Shown here: piece by piece, positions 27,183 to 34,869 of the stretch
How positions within the stretch are numbered: position 1 is the stretch's first letter
How the letters are laid out: each line of letters starts with the position of its first letter
NCBI RefSeq assembly: GCF_000455605.1
Contig: NC_017025.1
Coordinates: 2,294,001 to 2,358,000, forward strand
Direction of reading: 5' to 3'
DNA from: Flavobacterium indicum GPTSA100-9 = DSM 17447
Lineage (GTDB): Bacteria > Bacteroidota > Bacteroidia > Flavobacteriales > Flavobacteriaceae
DNA: 64,000 bases
Notes under the pieces: generated by a model
What the model was told of the DNA's origin: nothing
What the model saw: only the letters and a program-made list of their open reading frames with translations
The model's database searches: none
Made by a program: the position numbers and the translations under genes

Positions 27183-27213
27183 AAAAAACCTCGTCAAGTA
27201 ACGAGGTTTTTTT
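27183..27213. terminator. Bidirectional terminator between the PLP enzyme gene and the copper-cluster barrel gene
   Basis: AAAACCTCGT pairs with ACGAGGTTTT around a short loop, with A and T tracts on the two sides. It separates two converging genes. Confidence 0.88.
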
Positions 27214-27214
27214 A

Positions 27215-28201
27215 TTATAACTTATAATTAATATTCAATGTCCAACGGGATTTCGCTTCAACAAGCCCCGACATTAAATTTTGATTGATGGGTTTAAAAT
27301 AAGTAGCTCCCAATGAAAATTTATTCCAGCCAATTTCTACACCAATTTTACCGAAAAGCACATCTCCTGTAGTATTGCGGACTTTTTCCCCATATTGATA
27401 ATTACTGGCATATACTTCACCTGCAACACCCAATTGAGGAGCAATAGCCATTTGATTTTTTTCAAATAAATAATACAACGTTGAGCCATAATTAAATTGA
27501 TTCCCAAATCGGTATTCTTTTTTATTTTCTGTTTTTACAACATAATTTAAAAGATTATTAATTCCCATTTTTTTGAACCTTAACACATATTCAGATGAAA
27601 ACAAATAATCCCAACTGCCCGTTCCTACTTGAAAACTTGGATTTACACTTCCTGCACTTGTTTCTTTATATTCTCCTGTAGGTGCTTTAATTCCAACTCC
27701 CACTTGCCAATTATGTTTAAAAACGGTACTATCTTTATGTGTTTGATAGACCGTTACCAATCCAACCACAGTAACATCTCCCATTCCGCTGATCTCTTGG
27801 CTTCCTGTTTTGGTATTTAGACTATGAAAATGATAAGGTAGTAACGTTGAAATTTGAACACCTTTAACAATTGGAATTCGCGCCCAAACTTGTAGAGTAT
27901 TGTAATTTTCATTTAACCAAGGTGAATTGGAATACAAACCATCATTTGAACGGTAATGTTGATTAAAATAACGTACCCCAACAAAATTAGAATTTAGCAT
28001 TGAAGCAAATCCCATACTCCCACCACTGGCAGAACAACCACAAGCATCGCAATCGTCAAAATAAGTCGTCTTTATATTTCTATTACCAAAATATGATGGA
28101 TTATTATATTCCATTTTATTGGCATTTTGAGTATTGAATTTAGGTTTTTCGTGCGCTTGCATTACTAAAACAAACAGTAATGCACTAATTATTTTTTTCA
28201 T
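27215..28201 (-). CDS. Outer-membrane barrel protein with N-terminal Cys cluster, MbnP/MbnH-linked
   Basis: A 328-residue exported protein: signal peptide about 1-16, then a loop with FDDCDACGCSASGGSMGFAS (about 50-70), followed by repeating amphipathic strands (IPIVKGVQISTLLPYHFHSL, WQVGVGIKAPTGEYKET, NQMAIAPQLGVAGEVYASN) ending RWTLNINYKL. This is the layout of small 'transporter' barrel proteins (MetA-pathway/phenol type). The Cys-x2-Cys-x-Cys cluster close to the mature N-terminus could bind metal. It is the last gene of the cluster, ten bases after the di-heme peroxidase, so a role in metal passage across the outer membrane is inferred, not shown. Confidence 0.72.
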   Translation of the reverse strand: MKKIISALLFVLVMQAHEKPKFNTQNANKMEYNNPSYFGNRNIKTTYFDDCDACGCSASGGSMGFASMLNSNFVGVRYFNQHYRSNDGLYSNSPWLNENYNTLQVWARIPIVKGVQISTLLPYHFHSLNTKTGSQEISGMGDVTVVGLVTVYQTHKDSTVFKHNWQVGVGIKAPTGEYKETSAGSVNPSFQVGTGSWDYLFSSEYVLRFKKMGINNLLNYVVKTENKKEYRFGNQFNYGSTLYYLFEKNQMAIAPQLGVAGEVYASNYQYGEKVRNTTGDVLFGKIGVEIGWNKFSLGATYFKPINQNLMSGLVEAKSRWTLNINYKL

Positions 28202-28211
28202 TTTTATTTAA

Positions 28212-29249
28212 TTAAAATTCTGCAAACCTTGGATCCGTTAAAAATTGGTGATCGGTTAAGGTTTTTAAAAAGGCTATGATTTTTGTTTTTTCAGTAGTAG
28301 TTAAAGGTATTCCTAAATTTCCATTCGTAGTTAAAGAGGCATCTAAATTAGGGGTATTTTGCACTCCGTTTGAATAATGATTTAAAACCGCTTCTAAGGT
28401 ATAAAAACGACCATCATGCATGTAGGGTGCCGTTTTCTCAATATTACGCAAACTAGGTACTTTAAACTTGTATTTATATTGTTGCAATTCTGTAACTCGA
28501 TAATAACCCATATCGTTTATTTGTGGATTAATACTCAATCCATTATTTCTGAAGCTATTATCCGTAAAAAGATCCGTTGCATGGCATGAAGCACATTTTT
28601 GATTAAAGATAGCATACCCCTCTACTTCGTCCTGAGTTAAAGTACCTCCTGCTTCATTTCTACGATATTTATCGAAGCGCGAATTAGAAGAAACTGTTAA
28701 CACCATGAACTGTCCTAATGCTTTTAGCATATTTTCTGAATTAATTTGTCCGTCTGGAAAAGCTTGTTTAAACAATTTTACATATACCGGATCTGCTTTC
28801 ATCATGGCAACAATTTGGGTAAAGTTACCATTCATCTCAATAGGACTTGTCAAAGGAATTATAGGTTGCAAATCGAGATGAGTCGTAGCCCCGTCCCACA
28901 TAAAGGCCGTTTGAAAAGCTAAATTTTGAATAGGTGGTGTATTTCTTGTTCCAATATTATCCCCTACTCCATGACTAAAGGTATGTCCGTGATGCGTAAA
29001 TGCATCGGCTTGAATATGGCAAAATCCACACGAAACCACGCCATCGGAAGATAAACGTCCGTCGTAAAACAATTTTTTTCCCAGTTCAAAACCTTTTTCA
29101 GTTAATGGGTTATTACTTAAATCATAAGCTATATCAGGAAAGTTAGCAGGTTTTTGAAAATTAATGGGTAAATTTTGGTATTCTTCGTTCTCTTCTTTAG
29201 AACAACTCAACACCATAAAAGCAAGAATTCCTAAAATTATCTGTTTCAT
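28212..29249 (-). CDS. Di-heme cytochrome c peroxidase, MbnH/MauG-like lipoprotein
   Basis: A 345-residue protein with lipoprotein signal MKQIILGILAFMVLSCSKEE (Cys 16). Two heme c motifs are present: SCGFCHIQADAF (CxxCH at 74-78) and KCASCHATDLF (CxxCH at 219-223). The conserved RNTPPIQNLAFQTAFMWDG and KVPSLRNIEKTAPYMHDGRF segments identify the bacterial CcpA/MauG superfamily. In methanobactin systems, the MbnH member oxidises a tryptophan of MbnP to kynurenine. The neighbour here encodes an MbnP-like protein, so that role is favoured over plain peroxide removal. The exact high-spin/low-spin ligands cannot be assigned by reading. Confidence 0.85.
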   Translation of the reverse strand: MKQIILGILAFMVLSCSKEENEEYQNLPINFQKPANFPDIAYDLSNNPLTEKGFELGKKLFYDGRLSSDGVVSCGFCHIQADAFTHHGHTFSHGVGDNIGTRNTPPIQNLAFQTAFMWDGATTHLDLQPIIPLTSPIEMNGNFTQIVAMMKADPVYVKLFKQAFPDGQINSENMLKALGQFMVLTVSSNSRFDKYRRNEAGGTLTQDEVEGYAIFNQKCASCHATDLFTDNSFRNNGLSINPQINDMGYYRVTELQQYKYKFKVPSLRNIEKTAPYMHDGRFYTLEAVLNHYSNGVQNTPNLDASLTTNGNLGIPLTTTEKTKIIAFLKTLTDHQFLTDPRFAEF

Positions 29250-29262
29250 TTTATCTAGGTTT

Positions 29263-29398
29263 TAGCCCTGACAGCAATGGAAAGCCCACAAGGCGTATAG
29301 TTTCTTTTTCTTCACAATACAAAGCGACCAAAGAAGCTTTAGTAGGGTGATTAGAAAAAAGAACTATACGACTGAGGACTTGCAATGAATGGCAGGAA
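29263..29398. repeat. Dispersed palindromic intergenic repeat, copy 2
   Basis: Located between the MbnP-like and di-heme peroxidase genes. The outer arms begin TAGCCCTGACAGCAATGG and end TTGCAATGAATGGCAGGA and pair imperfectly. An inner stem pairs CGTATAGTTTCTTTTTCT with AGAAAAAAGAACTATACG. The outer arms resemble those of the element at 16646-16722. It contains no open frame. If transcribed it would form a long hairpin inside the operon. Confidence 0.65.
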
Positions 29399-29411
29399 TG
29401 AGCTTCTTTAA

Positions 29412-30197
29412 TTAATCATTATGTACATGGTGTACCTCAAACATATTCGCCAAATTTGCAGTTACCAAAGCTAATTTAGCTCCTCCCATAACCATAGCTT
29501 GCTCGGACAAATTAATTTTATTTGTACCGTCCAATACTTGTTTTAAATCGGCCATAATATGCACTTGTGGCGTAATGGTAGTACGTACTAAAGCTTTATC
29601 AGGAAAATTTAAAGTAATTTCTGCGTAATTATAATCGGTTCCTGTTTTTCCGGTATGTACCATATACATAGCACCTGTAGATTGCGTTGAAGAAGTAAAC
29701 ATACCTTCAAGAGCTAAAAATTTATACCCGGCACTCCACGACCACATCATACCGGCATCTTGTGCTGTAGCTAAAAAATCCCCTTGACCAGTAGCGCCTT
29801 GATTAAATTGCTCTTGATCCACTCCTATTCCGAATTTAATTTTGGTATAATTACCCGCTGGAATATTAGGTAAATTTAGTAAGGTTGAAGATTCGGTAAA
29901 TTCATCAATAATGAAATAGCTTTGGCTTTTTGGAACTGTATAAGTAGAACCGTCTTCTTTAGTTAGTACAATATTACTAACAATATATTTAGCCTTAGAA
30001 ATAGAAACTTCTTCCCCATTGGAATTGGTGTAAACTGCTCCTTGAATAAAATCGGCATCGCCATAAGTTTGATCAAACTCAACTTTTAAGCTACCCGTAC
30101 CTGTTAGTTGTTCAGAAGCATTATCATCATTAGAACATGAAAATGCGAAAAATGCTGCTGTTAAAACAGCGAAAAATTTGATATAGTGTAATTTCAT
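29412..30197 (-). CDS. MbnP-like copper-associated lipoprotein
   Basis: A 261-residue lipoprotein (signal to FAFSCSNDD, Cys 21) of the MbnP family. Features are GTGSLKVEFDQTYGD at the mature start, NLPNIPAGNYTKIKFGIGVD in the middle, and the hallmark DAGMMWSWSAGYKFLALEG with Trp 152 and Trp 154. The C-terminus ends with several His (FEVHHVHND). In studied relatives, MbnH oxidises a Trp in such a motif to kynurenine, and MbnP then binds copper. The W-x-W sequence, the C-terminal His cluster and the adjacent di-heme enzyme all fit. Copper binding by this protein itself is an inference. Confidence 0.85.
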   Translation of the reverse strand: MKLHYIKFFAVLTAAFFAFSCSNDDNASEQLTGTGSLKVEFDQTYGDADFIQGAVYTNSNGEEVSISKAKYIVSNIVLTKEDGSTYTVPKSQSYFIIDEFTESSTLLNLPNIPAGNYTKIKFGIGVDQEQFNQGATGQGDFLATAQDAGMMWSWSAGYKFLALEGMFTSSTQSTGAMYMVHTGKTGTDYNYAEITLNFPDKALVRTTITPQVHIMADLKQVLDGTNKINLSEQAMVMGGAKLALVTANLANMFEVHHVHND

Positions 30198-30212
30198 AAT
30201 AATCTATTTTAA

Positions 30213-30229
30213 GTGTATAGTGTATAGTG
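30213..30229. repeat. Short tandem repeat upstream of the MbnP-like gene
   Basis: The plus strand reads two and a half GTGTATA units (GTGTATAGTGTATAGTG), 16 bases before the MbnP-like start on the other strand. It could be an operator or chance repetition. Confidence 0.4.
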
Positions 30230-30251
30230 CCCAATGGCAAAAAAATGTAGT

Positions 30252-30276
30252 CTATGCTGATTGCAAAACCGCATAG
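30252..30276. other. Small hairpin upstream of the MbnP-like gene
   Basis: CTATGC (30252-30257) pairs perfectly with GCATAG (30271-30276) around 13 bases. It lies 55-80 bases upstream of the MbnP-like start. No function is assigned. Confidence 0.4.
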
Positions 30277-30360
30277 AAAATGGCCTTCTGTGTAAATCAT
30301 ACAAGAAGAATAGTATTTATACTTTAAAAAGTAAAATAAAAATGTAAATTTGAATGAATG

Positions 30361-30468
30361 AATTGAATTTTGAAACGCTCGAAAGTACCTGCGCATTCAT
30401 TGACTGGTATGCACAGGGCGTTTCTTTTACCTGTTTTTGAGATAAAAGCCAACGTAATAAATTCAATT
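30361..30468. other. Nested inverted-repeat element between the CDGKC protein and MbnP-like genes
   Basis: Four nested paired segments can be read. AATTGAATTT (30361-30370) pairs with AAATTCAATT (30459-30468). GAAACGC (30372-30378) pairs with GCGTTTC (30418-30424). CCTGCGCAT (30388-30396) pairs with ATGCACAGG (30409-30417) with one mismatch, closing a 12-nt loop. A nine-base bulge joins the two inner stems. No T-tract follows, so it is not a simple terminator. The strand cannot be settled; it would be in the leader or spacer RNA of the minus-strand cluster. Confidence 0.6.
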
Positions 30469-30481
30469 AAAAAGTTAAATA

Positions 30482-30853
30482 CTAGACACTAGGAGGGTGA
30501 AAAATGGTATGCGTAGACAAATACGCATATAAATTCTGATACTTATTTTTAACCTTTAAGGAAGTAAAGAAAAGAATGGGTTTAGAAATTAAAGTTGTCT
30601 TACTTTCAAAAAACAGCACTTCTGATTCTTGTTTTGAAGTAGCTTTTTTATCGGAAGAAATGGGTTTTTCCTCTTCTGAGGCTTTTGCCAACTCCTTTTT
30701 TAAATGACATTTTCCGTCACAATGCATTTCGGGTTTGGCTTTATTTTCACATAATTCTTTAGCTATATACTCATAGTTGACCCAATAATCTACCATAGGT
30801 AAAATAGGTTTTGACAAGATTAATAAAGCGACTATGAATCCGAAATATTTCAC
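30482..30853 (-). CDS. Small CxGKC-motif protein at the head of the MbnP/MbnH cluster
   Basis: A 123-residue protein with GTG start. An N-terminal hydrophobic segment (MKYFGFIVALLILSKPILPM) is followed by NYEYIAKELCENKAKPEMHC and DGKCHLKKELAKASEEEKPI, giving Cys, Cys, Cys and His in a compact group, and a conserved end HTIFHPPSV. I recognise this as a conserved small Bacteroidetes protein of unknown function. The Cys/His group and position ahead of MbnP suggest metal handling or anchoring. A -7 match TATATTTG ends only about five bases before the GTG, so the message may be nearly leaderless. Confidence 0.7.
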   Translation of the reverse strand: MKYFGFIVALLILSKPILPMVDYWVNYEYIAKELCENKAKPEMHCDGKCHLKKELAKASEEEKPISSDKKATSKQESEVLFFESKTTLISKPILFFTSLKVKNKYQNLYAYLSTHTIFHPPSV

Positions 30854-30857
30854 AGTA

Positions 30858-30865
30858 CAAATATA
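30858..30865 (-). promoter_or_regulatory. Likely -7 box of the MbnP/MbnH cluster
   Basis: The minus strand reads TATATTTG a few bases before the GTG of the first gene. No TTG at the right distance was seen, so the -33 element is weak or an activator is needed. Confidence 0.45.
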
Positions 30866-30960
30866 TTAATCATAAAATGAATTTACTTGATTTTTATCAT
30901 ATAAATTAAACCTTTTTATTTTTTTAAAGTCCAATTGGTAAACATTAAAAATTATATAAT

Positions 30961-31365
30961 ATGAAAAAGTATGTATTTATTATTGCATTAGTAGTATCGG
31001 GATTATCGTTTGCTCAAGAAAAAGGAAAATTTAAGAATGCAACAGCAGAAGAAAGAGCAGAAATGCAAACTAAAAAAATGACAAAAGATTTAACTTTAAC
31101 TAAAGAACAAGAAGAAAAAGTAACTGCCATTTTAAAAGAACATCATTCTAGTTTAGAAGCAAAAAAAGAAGAAATTAAAAATGAACAAATTGAAGCTAAA
31201 AAAGAACGACGCCAAAAAGCAATGAAAGAAATGAAAGAAAGTCGTTCGGAGTTAAAAGAAAAATTAAAAGGTGTTTTAACAGAAGAGCAATATAAAAAAT
31301 GGGAATCGCTTCAAAATGAACGCATTGAAAAAGTTAAAAATCACAAAATAAGTCCTAAAGAATAG
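30961..31365 (+). CDS. Small exported helical protein (DUF4890/Spy-like)
   Basis: A 134-residue protein with signal peptide MKKYVFIIALVVSGLSFAQ. The mature part is almost wholly charged amphipathic helix with LTKEQEEKVTAILKEHH and LKGVLTEEQYKKWESLQNER, resembling the L-T-x-x-Q motifs of Spy/CpxP chaperones. Spy-like proteins are periplasmic chaperones induced by envelope or metal stress. It is divergent from the copper-related cluster across a 107-bp gap, which may or may not be meaningful. A second small exported protein follows 73 bases later. Confidence 0.72.
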   Translation: MKKYVFIIALVVSGLSFAQEKGKFKNATAEERAEMQTKKMTKDLTLTKEQEEKVTAILKEHHSSLEAKKEEIKNEQIEAKKERRQKAMKEMKESRSELKEKLKGVLTEEQYKKWESLQNERIEKVKNHKISPKE

Positions 31366-31438
31366 TTTTTTCACACTTAAAATTTTGTTAGTATAAAAAA
31401 AAAGGTTAGTTTTGGAGAAACTATTAACAATTAAGAAA

Positions 31439-31771
31439 ATGAAAAAAATACTAGGCGCTTTTATTCTATTTTTAGCATTCACTTTTAATGCTAATGCTCA
31501 AGATAAAGCATTTAAAAAAGTTGACGTTGCTGTAGAAGCTAAAAAAAATGCTTCTGAAATGGCTGACTATTTAAAATTGAATAGTACAGAAGTAGAAAAT
31601 TTCTTCCATCTATTTGAATACAAATTCAATGTTTTAAACGAAAATTTATCTGAAGAAAGAAAAGCAGAATTAGCTAGAATTATAGATTTAAAAATAAGAG
31701 CTACATTATCTCCAGCTCAAATGGAAAAGCTTGAAAAAAATACTGAGTTATTAAAGAAATTAACTCATTAA
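31439..31771 (+). CDS. Small exported helical protein, unknown function
   Basis: About 110 residues from the ATG at 31439; the frame could begin 27 bases earlier but that ATG has no signal peptide directly after it. MKKILGAFILFLAFTFNANA is a clear signal peptide. The mature protein is helical, with MADYLKLNSTEVENFFHLFE and the C-terminal TLSPAQMEKLEKN, loosely like the preceding gene. It ends in a strong terminator. No family is recognised with confidence. Confidence 0.65.
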   Translation: MKKILGAFILFLAFTFNANAQDKAFKKVDVAVEAKKNASEMADYLKLNSTEVENFFHLFEYKFNVLNENLSEERKAELARIIDLKIRATLSPAQMEKLEKNTELLKKLTH

Positions 31772-31772
31772 T

Positions 31773-31803
31773 AAAAAAATCCCGATTGTATCGGGATTTT
31801 TTA
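31773..31803. terminator. Bidirectional terminator between the small exported protein and hemL
   Basis: AAAATCCCGATT and TATCGGGATTTT form the stem, with an A-tract before and a T-tract after, serving genes on both strands. Confidence 0.88.
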
Positions 31804-31805
31804 TT

Positions 31806-33092
31806 TTATAAATTTTGACTTACTTCATCAACACATTGTATCGTATAATCTAAATCTTCATACGATAAAGCATCAGTGATAAACCACGTTTCGTAAGCAG
31901 ATGGTGCAATATAAATTCCTTTTTTCAATAATTCGTGGAAGAATTTCTTAAAGGTATCATTATCTCCATTTTTAGCAGTATTAAAATCATAAACAGGGTC
32001 TTTATCAAAATGAACAGATATCATTGAACCTACTCTATTGATTGTAAATGCAACTCCGTTATTAGATAATACTTCATGCATTCCTTTTTCTAAATAAGCT
32101 GTTTTTTCATCAAGTCTTTTAAATAATTCTGGATCGTTATTTAATTCCGTCAACATTTGAAGCCCTGCAGCCATTGCCAAAGGATTTCCAGACAAAGTTC
32201 CTGCTTGATATACTGGACCTAGTGGCGATAAATAATTCATAATTTCGTCTCTTCCGGCAAAAGCGCCAACTGGAAGTCCGCCTCCAATAACTTTCCCAAA
32301 ACAAATAATATCGGCTTGAATGCCAAACAATTCTTGTGCACCACCTTTAGCCAATCTAAAGCCTGTCATTACTTCATCAAAAATCAATAATGTTCCATTT
32401 TGTGAACACAACGAACGTAATTGGTTTAAAAAATCTGCTTTAGGCGGAATACAACCCATATTACCAGCTACTGGTTCGATGATTACTGCTGCAATTTCAT
32501 CTTTATTAGCTTCAAATAAAGCTTTTACATTTTCAATATCATTATAATTGGCTAACAAAGTATCTTTTGCGGTACCTTCAGTTACACCTGGACTATTAGG
32601 AATACCAAAAGTACTTAATCCACTTCCAGCAGCAATTAAAAACGAGTCGGAGTGACCATGATAACATCCTGAAAATTTAATTATTTTATCTCTCTTGGTA
32701 TAACCTCTTGCTAAACGAATAGCGCTCATACAAGCTTCAGTACCAGAATTTACAAAACGGATTTTATCAATATTAGGCACCATTGCAACTGCTAATTCAG
32801 CAATTTTTGTTTCTAAAGCAGTTGGTGTTCCAAAAGAAGTTCCCAATTTTGCACGTTCTATAACTGCATTTACAACAGCCTCGTGAGCATGTCCTAAAAT
32901 CATTGGTCCCCAAGAATTGATATAATCGATATATTTATTTCCATCTTCATCAAATAAATAAGCTCCTTTAGCTTCTTTAACAAAAATAGGTGTTCCTCCC
33001 ACTGCTTTAAATGCTCTTACAGGCGAATTAACACCTCCTGGAATAACTTTACTAGCTTCAACAAAAAGCTGGCTACTTCTTTGATATAACAT
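31806..33092 (-). CDS. hemL: Glutamate-1-semialdehyde 2,1-aminomutase
   Basis: A 428-residue PLP enzyme that makes 5-aminolevulinate for heme from glutamate semialdehyde. Family segments: [39 protein letters not shown], the [11 protein letters not shown] loop, [20 protein letters not shown], and the PLP lysine in [18 protein letters not shown]. Length is normal. Its ATG overlaps the stop codon of the glucosaminidase gene by one base (TAATG), so the two are translationally linked. Heme supply is relevant to the nearby di-heme enzyme, but the operon arrangement is not with that cluster. Confidence 0.96.
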   Translation of the reverse strand: MLYQRSSQLFVEASKVIPGGVNSPVRAFKAVGGTPIFVKEAKGAYLFDEDGNKYIDYINSWGPMILGHAHEAVVNAVIERAKLGTSFGTPTALETKIAELAVAMVPNIDKIRFVNSGTEACMSAIRLARGYTKRDKIIKFSGCYHGHSDSFLIAAGSGLSTFGIPNSPGVTEGTAKDTLLANYNDIENVKALFEANKDEIAAVIIEPVAGNMGCIPPKADFLNQLRSLCSQNGTLLIFDEVMTGFRLAKGGAQELFGIQADIICFGKVIGGGLPVGAFAGRDEIMNYLSPLGPVYQAGTLSGNPLAMAAGLQMLTELNNDPELFKRLDEKTAYLEKGMHEVLSNNGVAFTINRVGSMISVHFDKDPVYDFNTAKNGDNDTFKKFFHELLKKGIYIAPSAYETWFITDALSYEDLDYTIQCVDEVSQNL

Positions 33093-33931
33093 TATTTTTT
33101 AGTTTTAATTTTTTGACCCACAGCAATGGCCGTATCTGAAATATTATTTAATTGTTTTAATTCTTCCACTGAAAGATTGAATTTTTTTGATAATGAATAT
33201 AAAGTATCTCCTTTTTGAATTACGTATTCCCCCTCATTTAAAACAATTTCTTGTTTTGGAGTAGGAATAAAATTTCTACCTAAAACTTCATTATCTAATT
33301 TATACAACTCATATCGTTCTATTATTCCAACTAACTTAGAAGGGTACAATGTATCTGTTGCATAACCCGCTTGTTTTAAACCATTTGCCCATGCCTGATA
33401 ATCTCCTTTATCTAATTTAAACAACGATTCATATCTTTTTCTTGACGTTAAAAATAGAGCATGATCACGGTAAGATTCAGCAGGATCTTTATATTTTCTA
33501 AAACATTCTTGCAAAGCATCATCGTCATGTGTAACTGTTTCACCAGTCCAACCAGTATGACATTTAATTCCAAAATGATTATTAGCTTCTTTACATAAAC
33601 GACCGAAACCTGCTCCTGATTCTAATATTCCTTGCGCCATTATTATACTCGCTGGAATTCCGTATTGTTTCATGTTGGATTTAGCCGTTTCTTTAAAATC
33701 CTCTATATATTTTTTTACATCTTCTGTAGTTGCTTTAACTTTTGAAGTTGCAACTAAAATTTCACCCGTTGCATTCGTGTTTTTAGGTTTAGAAGTAGTG
33801 GGTTTTGAAGTAGTAGTTGTATTTTTACTCGGATAAGTAGTTTTTGATACTGTCTTACTTGTTCTTACTTTAGAACTTCCACAACTTATTACCAAAATGG
33901 TAAAGAAGAAGAATACTATCTTTTTAATCAT
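33092..33931 (-). CDS. Glucosaminidase domain protein with LysM, lipoprotein
   Basis: A 279-residue cell-wall hydrolase. [20 protein letters not shown] is a lipoprotein signal. A Thr/Ser/Lys-rich linker (about 20-60) leads to a glucosaminidase domain (about 65-215): [20 protein letters not shown] with the catalytic Glu, [14 protein letters not shown], and a [18 protein letters not shown] segment. A C-terminal LysM domain (about 230-275, [20 protein letters not shown]) should bind peptidoglycan. These enzymes cut the glycan chain at N-acetylglucosamine. It overlaps the upstream ACC deaminase-like gene by four bases (ATGA) and hemL by one. Confidence 0.9.
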   Translation of the reverse strand: MIKKIVFFFFTILVISCGSSKVRTSKTVSKTTYPSKNTTTTSKPTTSKPKNTNATGEILVATSKVKATTEDVKKYIEDFKETAKSNMKQYGIPASIIMAQGILESGAGFGRLCKEANNHFGIKCHTGWTGETVTHDDDALQECFRKYKDPAESYRDHALFLTSRKRYESLFKLDKGDYQAWANGLKQAGYATDTLYPSKLVGIIERYELYKLDNEVLGRNFIPTPKQEIVLNEGEYVIQKGDTLYSLSKKFNLSVEELKQLNNISDTAIAVGQKIKTKK

Positions 33932-34824
33932 ACAATTATTTGTGCTTTATTTTTAATTTTCAATTTTTCATTCATTCCAACAATCCCTTGTAAACCGCCA
34001 GTATGAATAGCTAATATTTTACTTTCTTCAGGAAAATATTTTTTTTTGATTAAATCAAAAATTCCATACATCATTTTACCAGTATATATAGGATCTAATG
34101 GAATTCCCGTTTTTAAATAAAAATCATTAATAAATTGTATTAATTCATCGGTAACATTTCCATATCCTCCAAAATGATACTCACAAATTATATTCCAATT
34201 TGATTTGTTTACAAATTTACTAATATCATTTTTTAAAAAATCACCTTTTAACGAAGAAAAACCAATTATTTTTTGAATTTCATTTGATGAATTGATTAAA
34301 CCAGAAATTGTACCACCTGTTCCTACTGAAGTACAGATATAATTAAAATCACTAGTTTCATCAGATAGTATTTCTTCACAACCTTTTATTGCTAATTCAT
34401 TAGTTCCTCCTTCTGGAATTAAATAGAAATCGTTAAATTCATTATTTAATAGTTCAATAAAATGTGATGCTGTTTTTGTCCTGTACGTTGTCCTATCTAT
34501 AAATTTAAAAGTCATCCCTAACGCTTGCGCCATTTTCAAAGTTGGATTCGCATCAATTTTATCTTTTAATTCCTCACCTCTTATAACACCAACCGTTTGG
34601 AATCCATATTCTTTTCCTGCTCCAGCAACAGCAACTATATGATTTGAATAAGCTCCTCCAAAAGTCAACAAGCTAGCTTTATTTTGTTTCTTAGCTTCAA
34701 CAATATTGTATTTCAATTTCCTGAATTTATTGCCTGAAATAATGGGATGCAGTAAATCTTCTCTTTTAATATAGAGTTGAATAGACGTTTGAAATGGTAA
34801 CGTTATTTTGAAAATATCAGACAT
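33928..34824 (-). CDS. ACC deaminase / D-cysteine desulfhydrase family enzyme
   Basis: About 298 residues from the ATG at 34824. A TTG 18 bases upstream would lie inside the preceding terminator. It belongs to fold type II PLP enzymes: IKREDLLHPIISGNKFRKLK with the PLP lysine, FGGAYSNHIVAVAGAGKEYG, IPEGGTNELAIKG, and [18 protein letters not shown]. Members open 1-aminocyclopropane-1-carboxylate or desulfurate D-cysteine; related bacterial proteins are usually D-cysteine desulfhydrases, but activity cannot be settled. It heads the operon with the glucosaminidase and hemL, and its ATG directly follows the T-tract of the neighbouring terminator. Confidence 0.83.
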   Translation of the reverse strand: MSDIFKITLPFQTSIQLYIKREDLLHPIISGNKFRKLKYNIVEAKKQNKASLLTFGGAYSNHIVAVAGAGKEYGFQTVGVIRGEELKDKIDANPTLKMAQALGMTFKFIDRTTYRTKTASHFIELLNNEFNDFYLIPEGGTNELAIKGCEEILSDETSDFNYICTSVGTGGTISGLINSSNEIQKIIGFSSLKGDFLKNDISKFVNKSNWNIICEYHFGGYGNVTDELIQFINDFYLKTGIPLDPIYTGKMMYGIFDLIKKKYFPEESKILAIHTGGLQGIVGMNEKLKIKNKAQIIV

Positions 34825-34851
34825 AAAAAAATCCCGAGTCAATCGGGATTA
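34825..34851 (-). terminator. Terminator of the T9SS gene, abutting the ACC deaminase-like start codon
   Basis: On the minus strand AATCCCGA pairs with TCGGGATT around TTGAC, then seven T run directly into the ATG at 34824. It lies 18 bases after the stop codon of the T9SS protein. Confidence 0.87.
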
Positions 34852-34869
34852 AAATTATAAATTAATTTA

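Noticed and set aside
30130..30396. An 88-codon frame overlapping the MbnP-like start on the same strand
   Set aside because: It has no signal or family match, overlaps the lipoprotein's own signal region out of frame, and covers the intergenic hairpins; chance frame.
30198..30481. A known riboswitch ahead of the MbnP-like gene
   Set aside because: No B12-box, TPP, SAM or FMN signature could be seen; only the inverted repeats reported as a finding.
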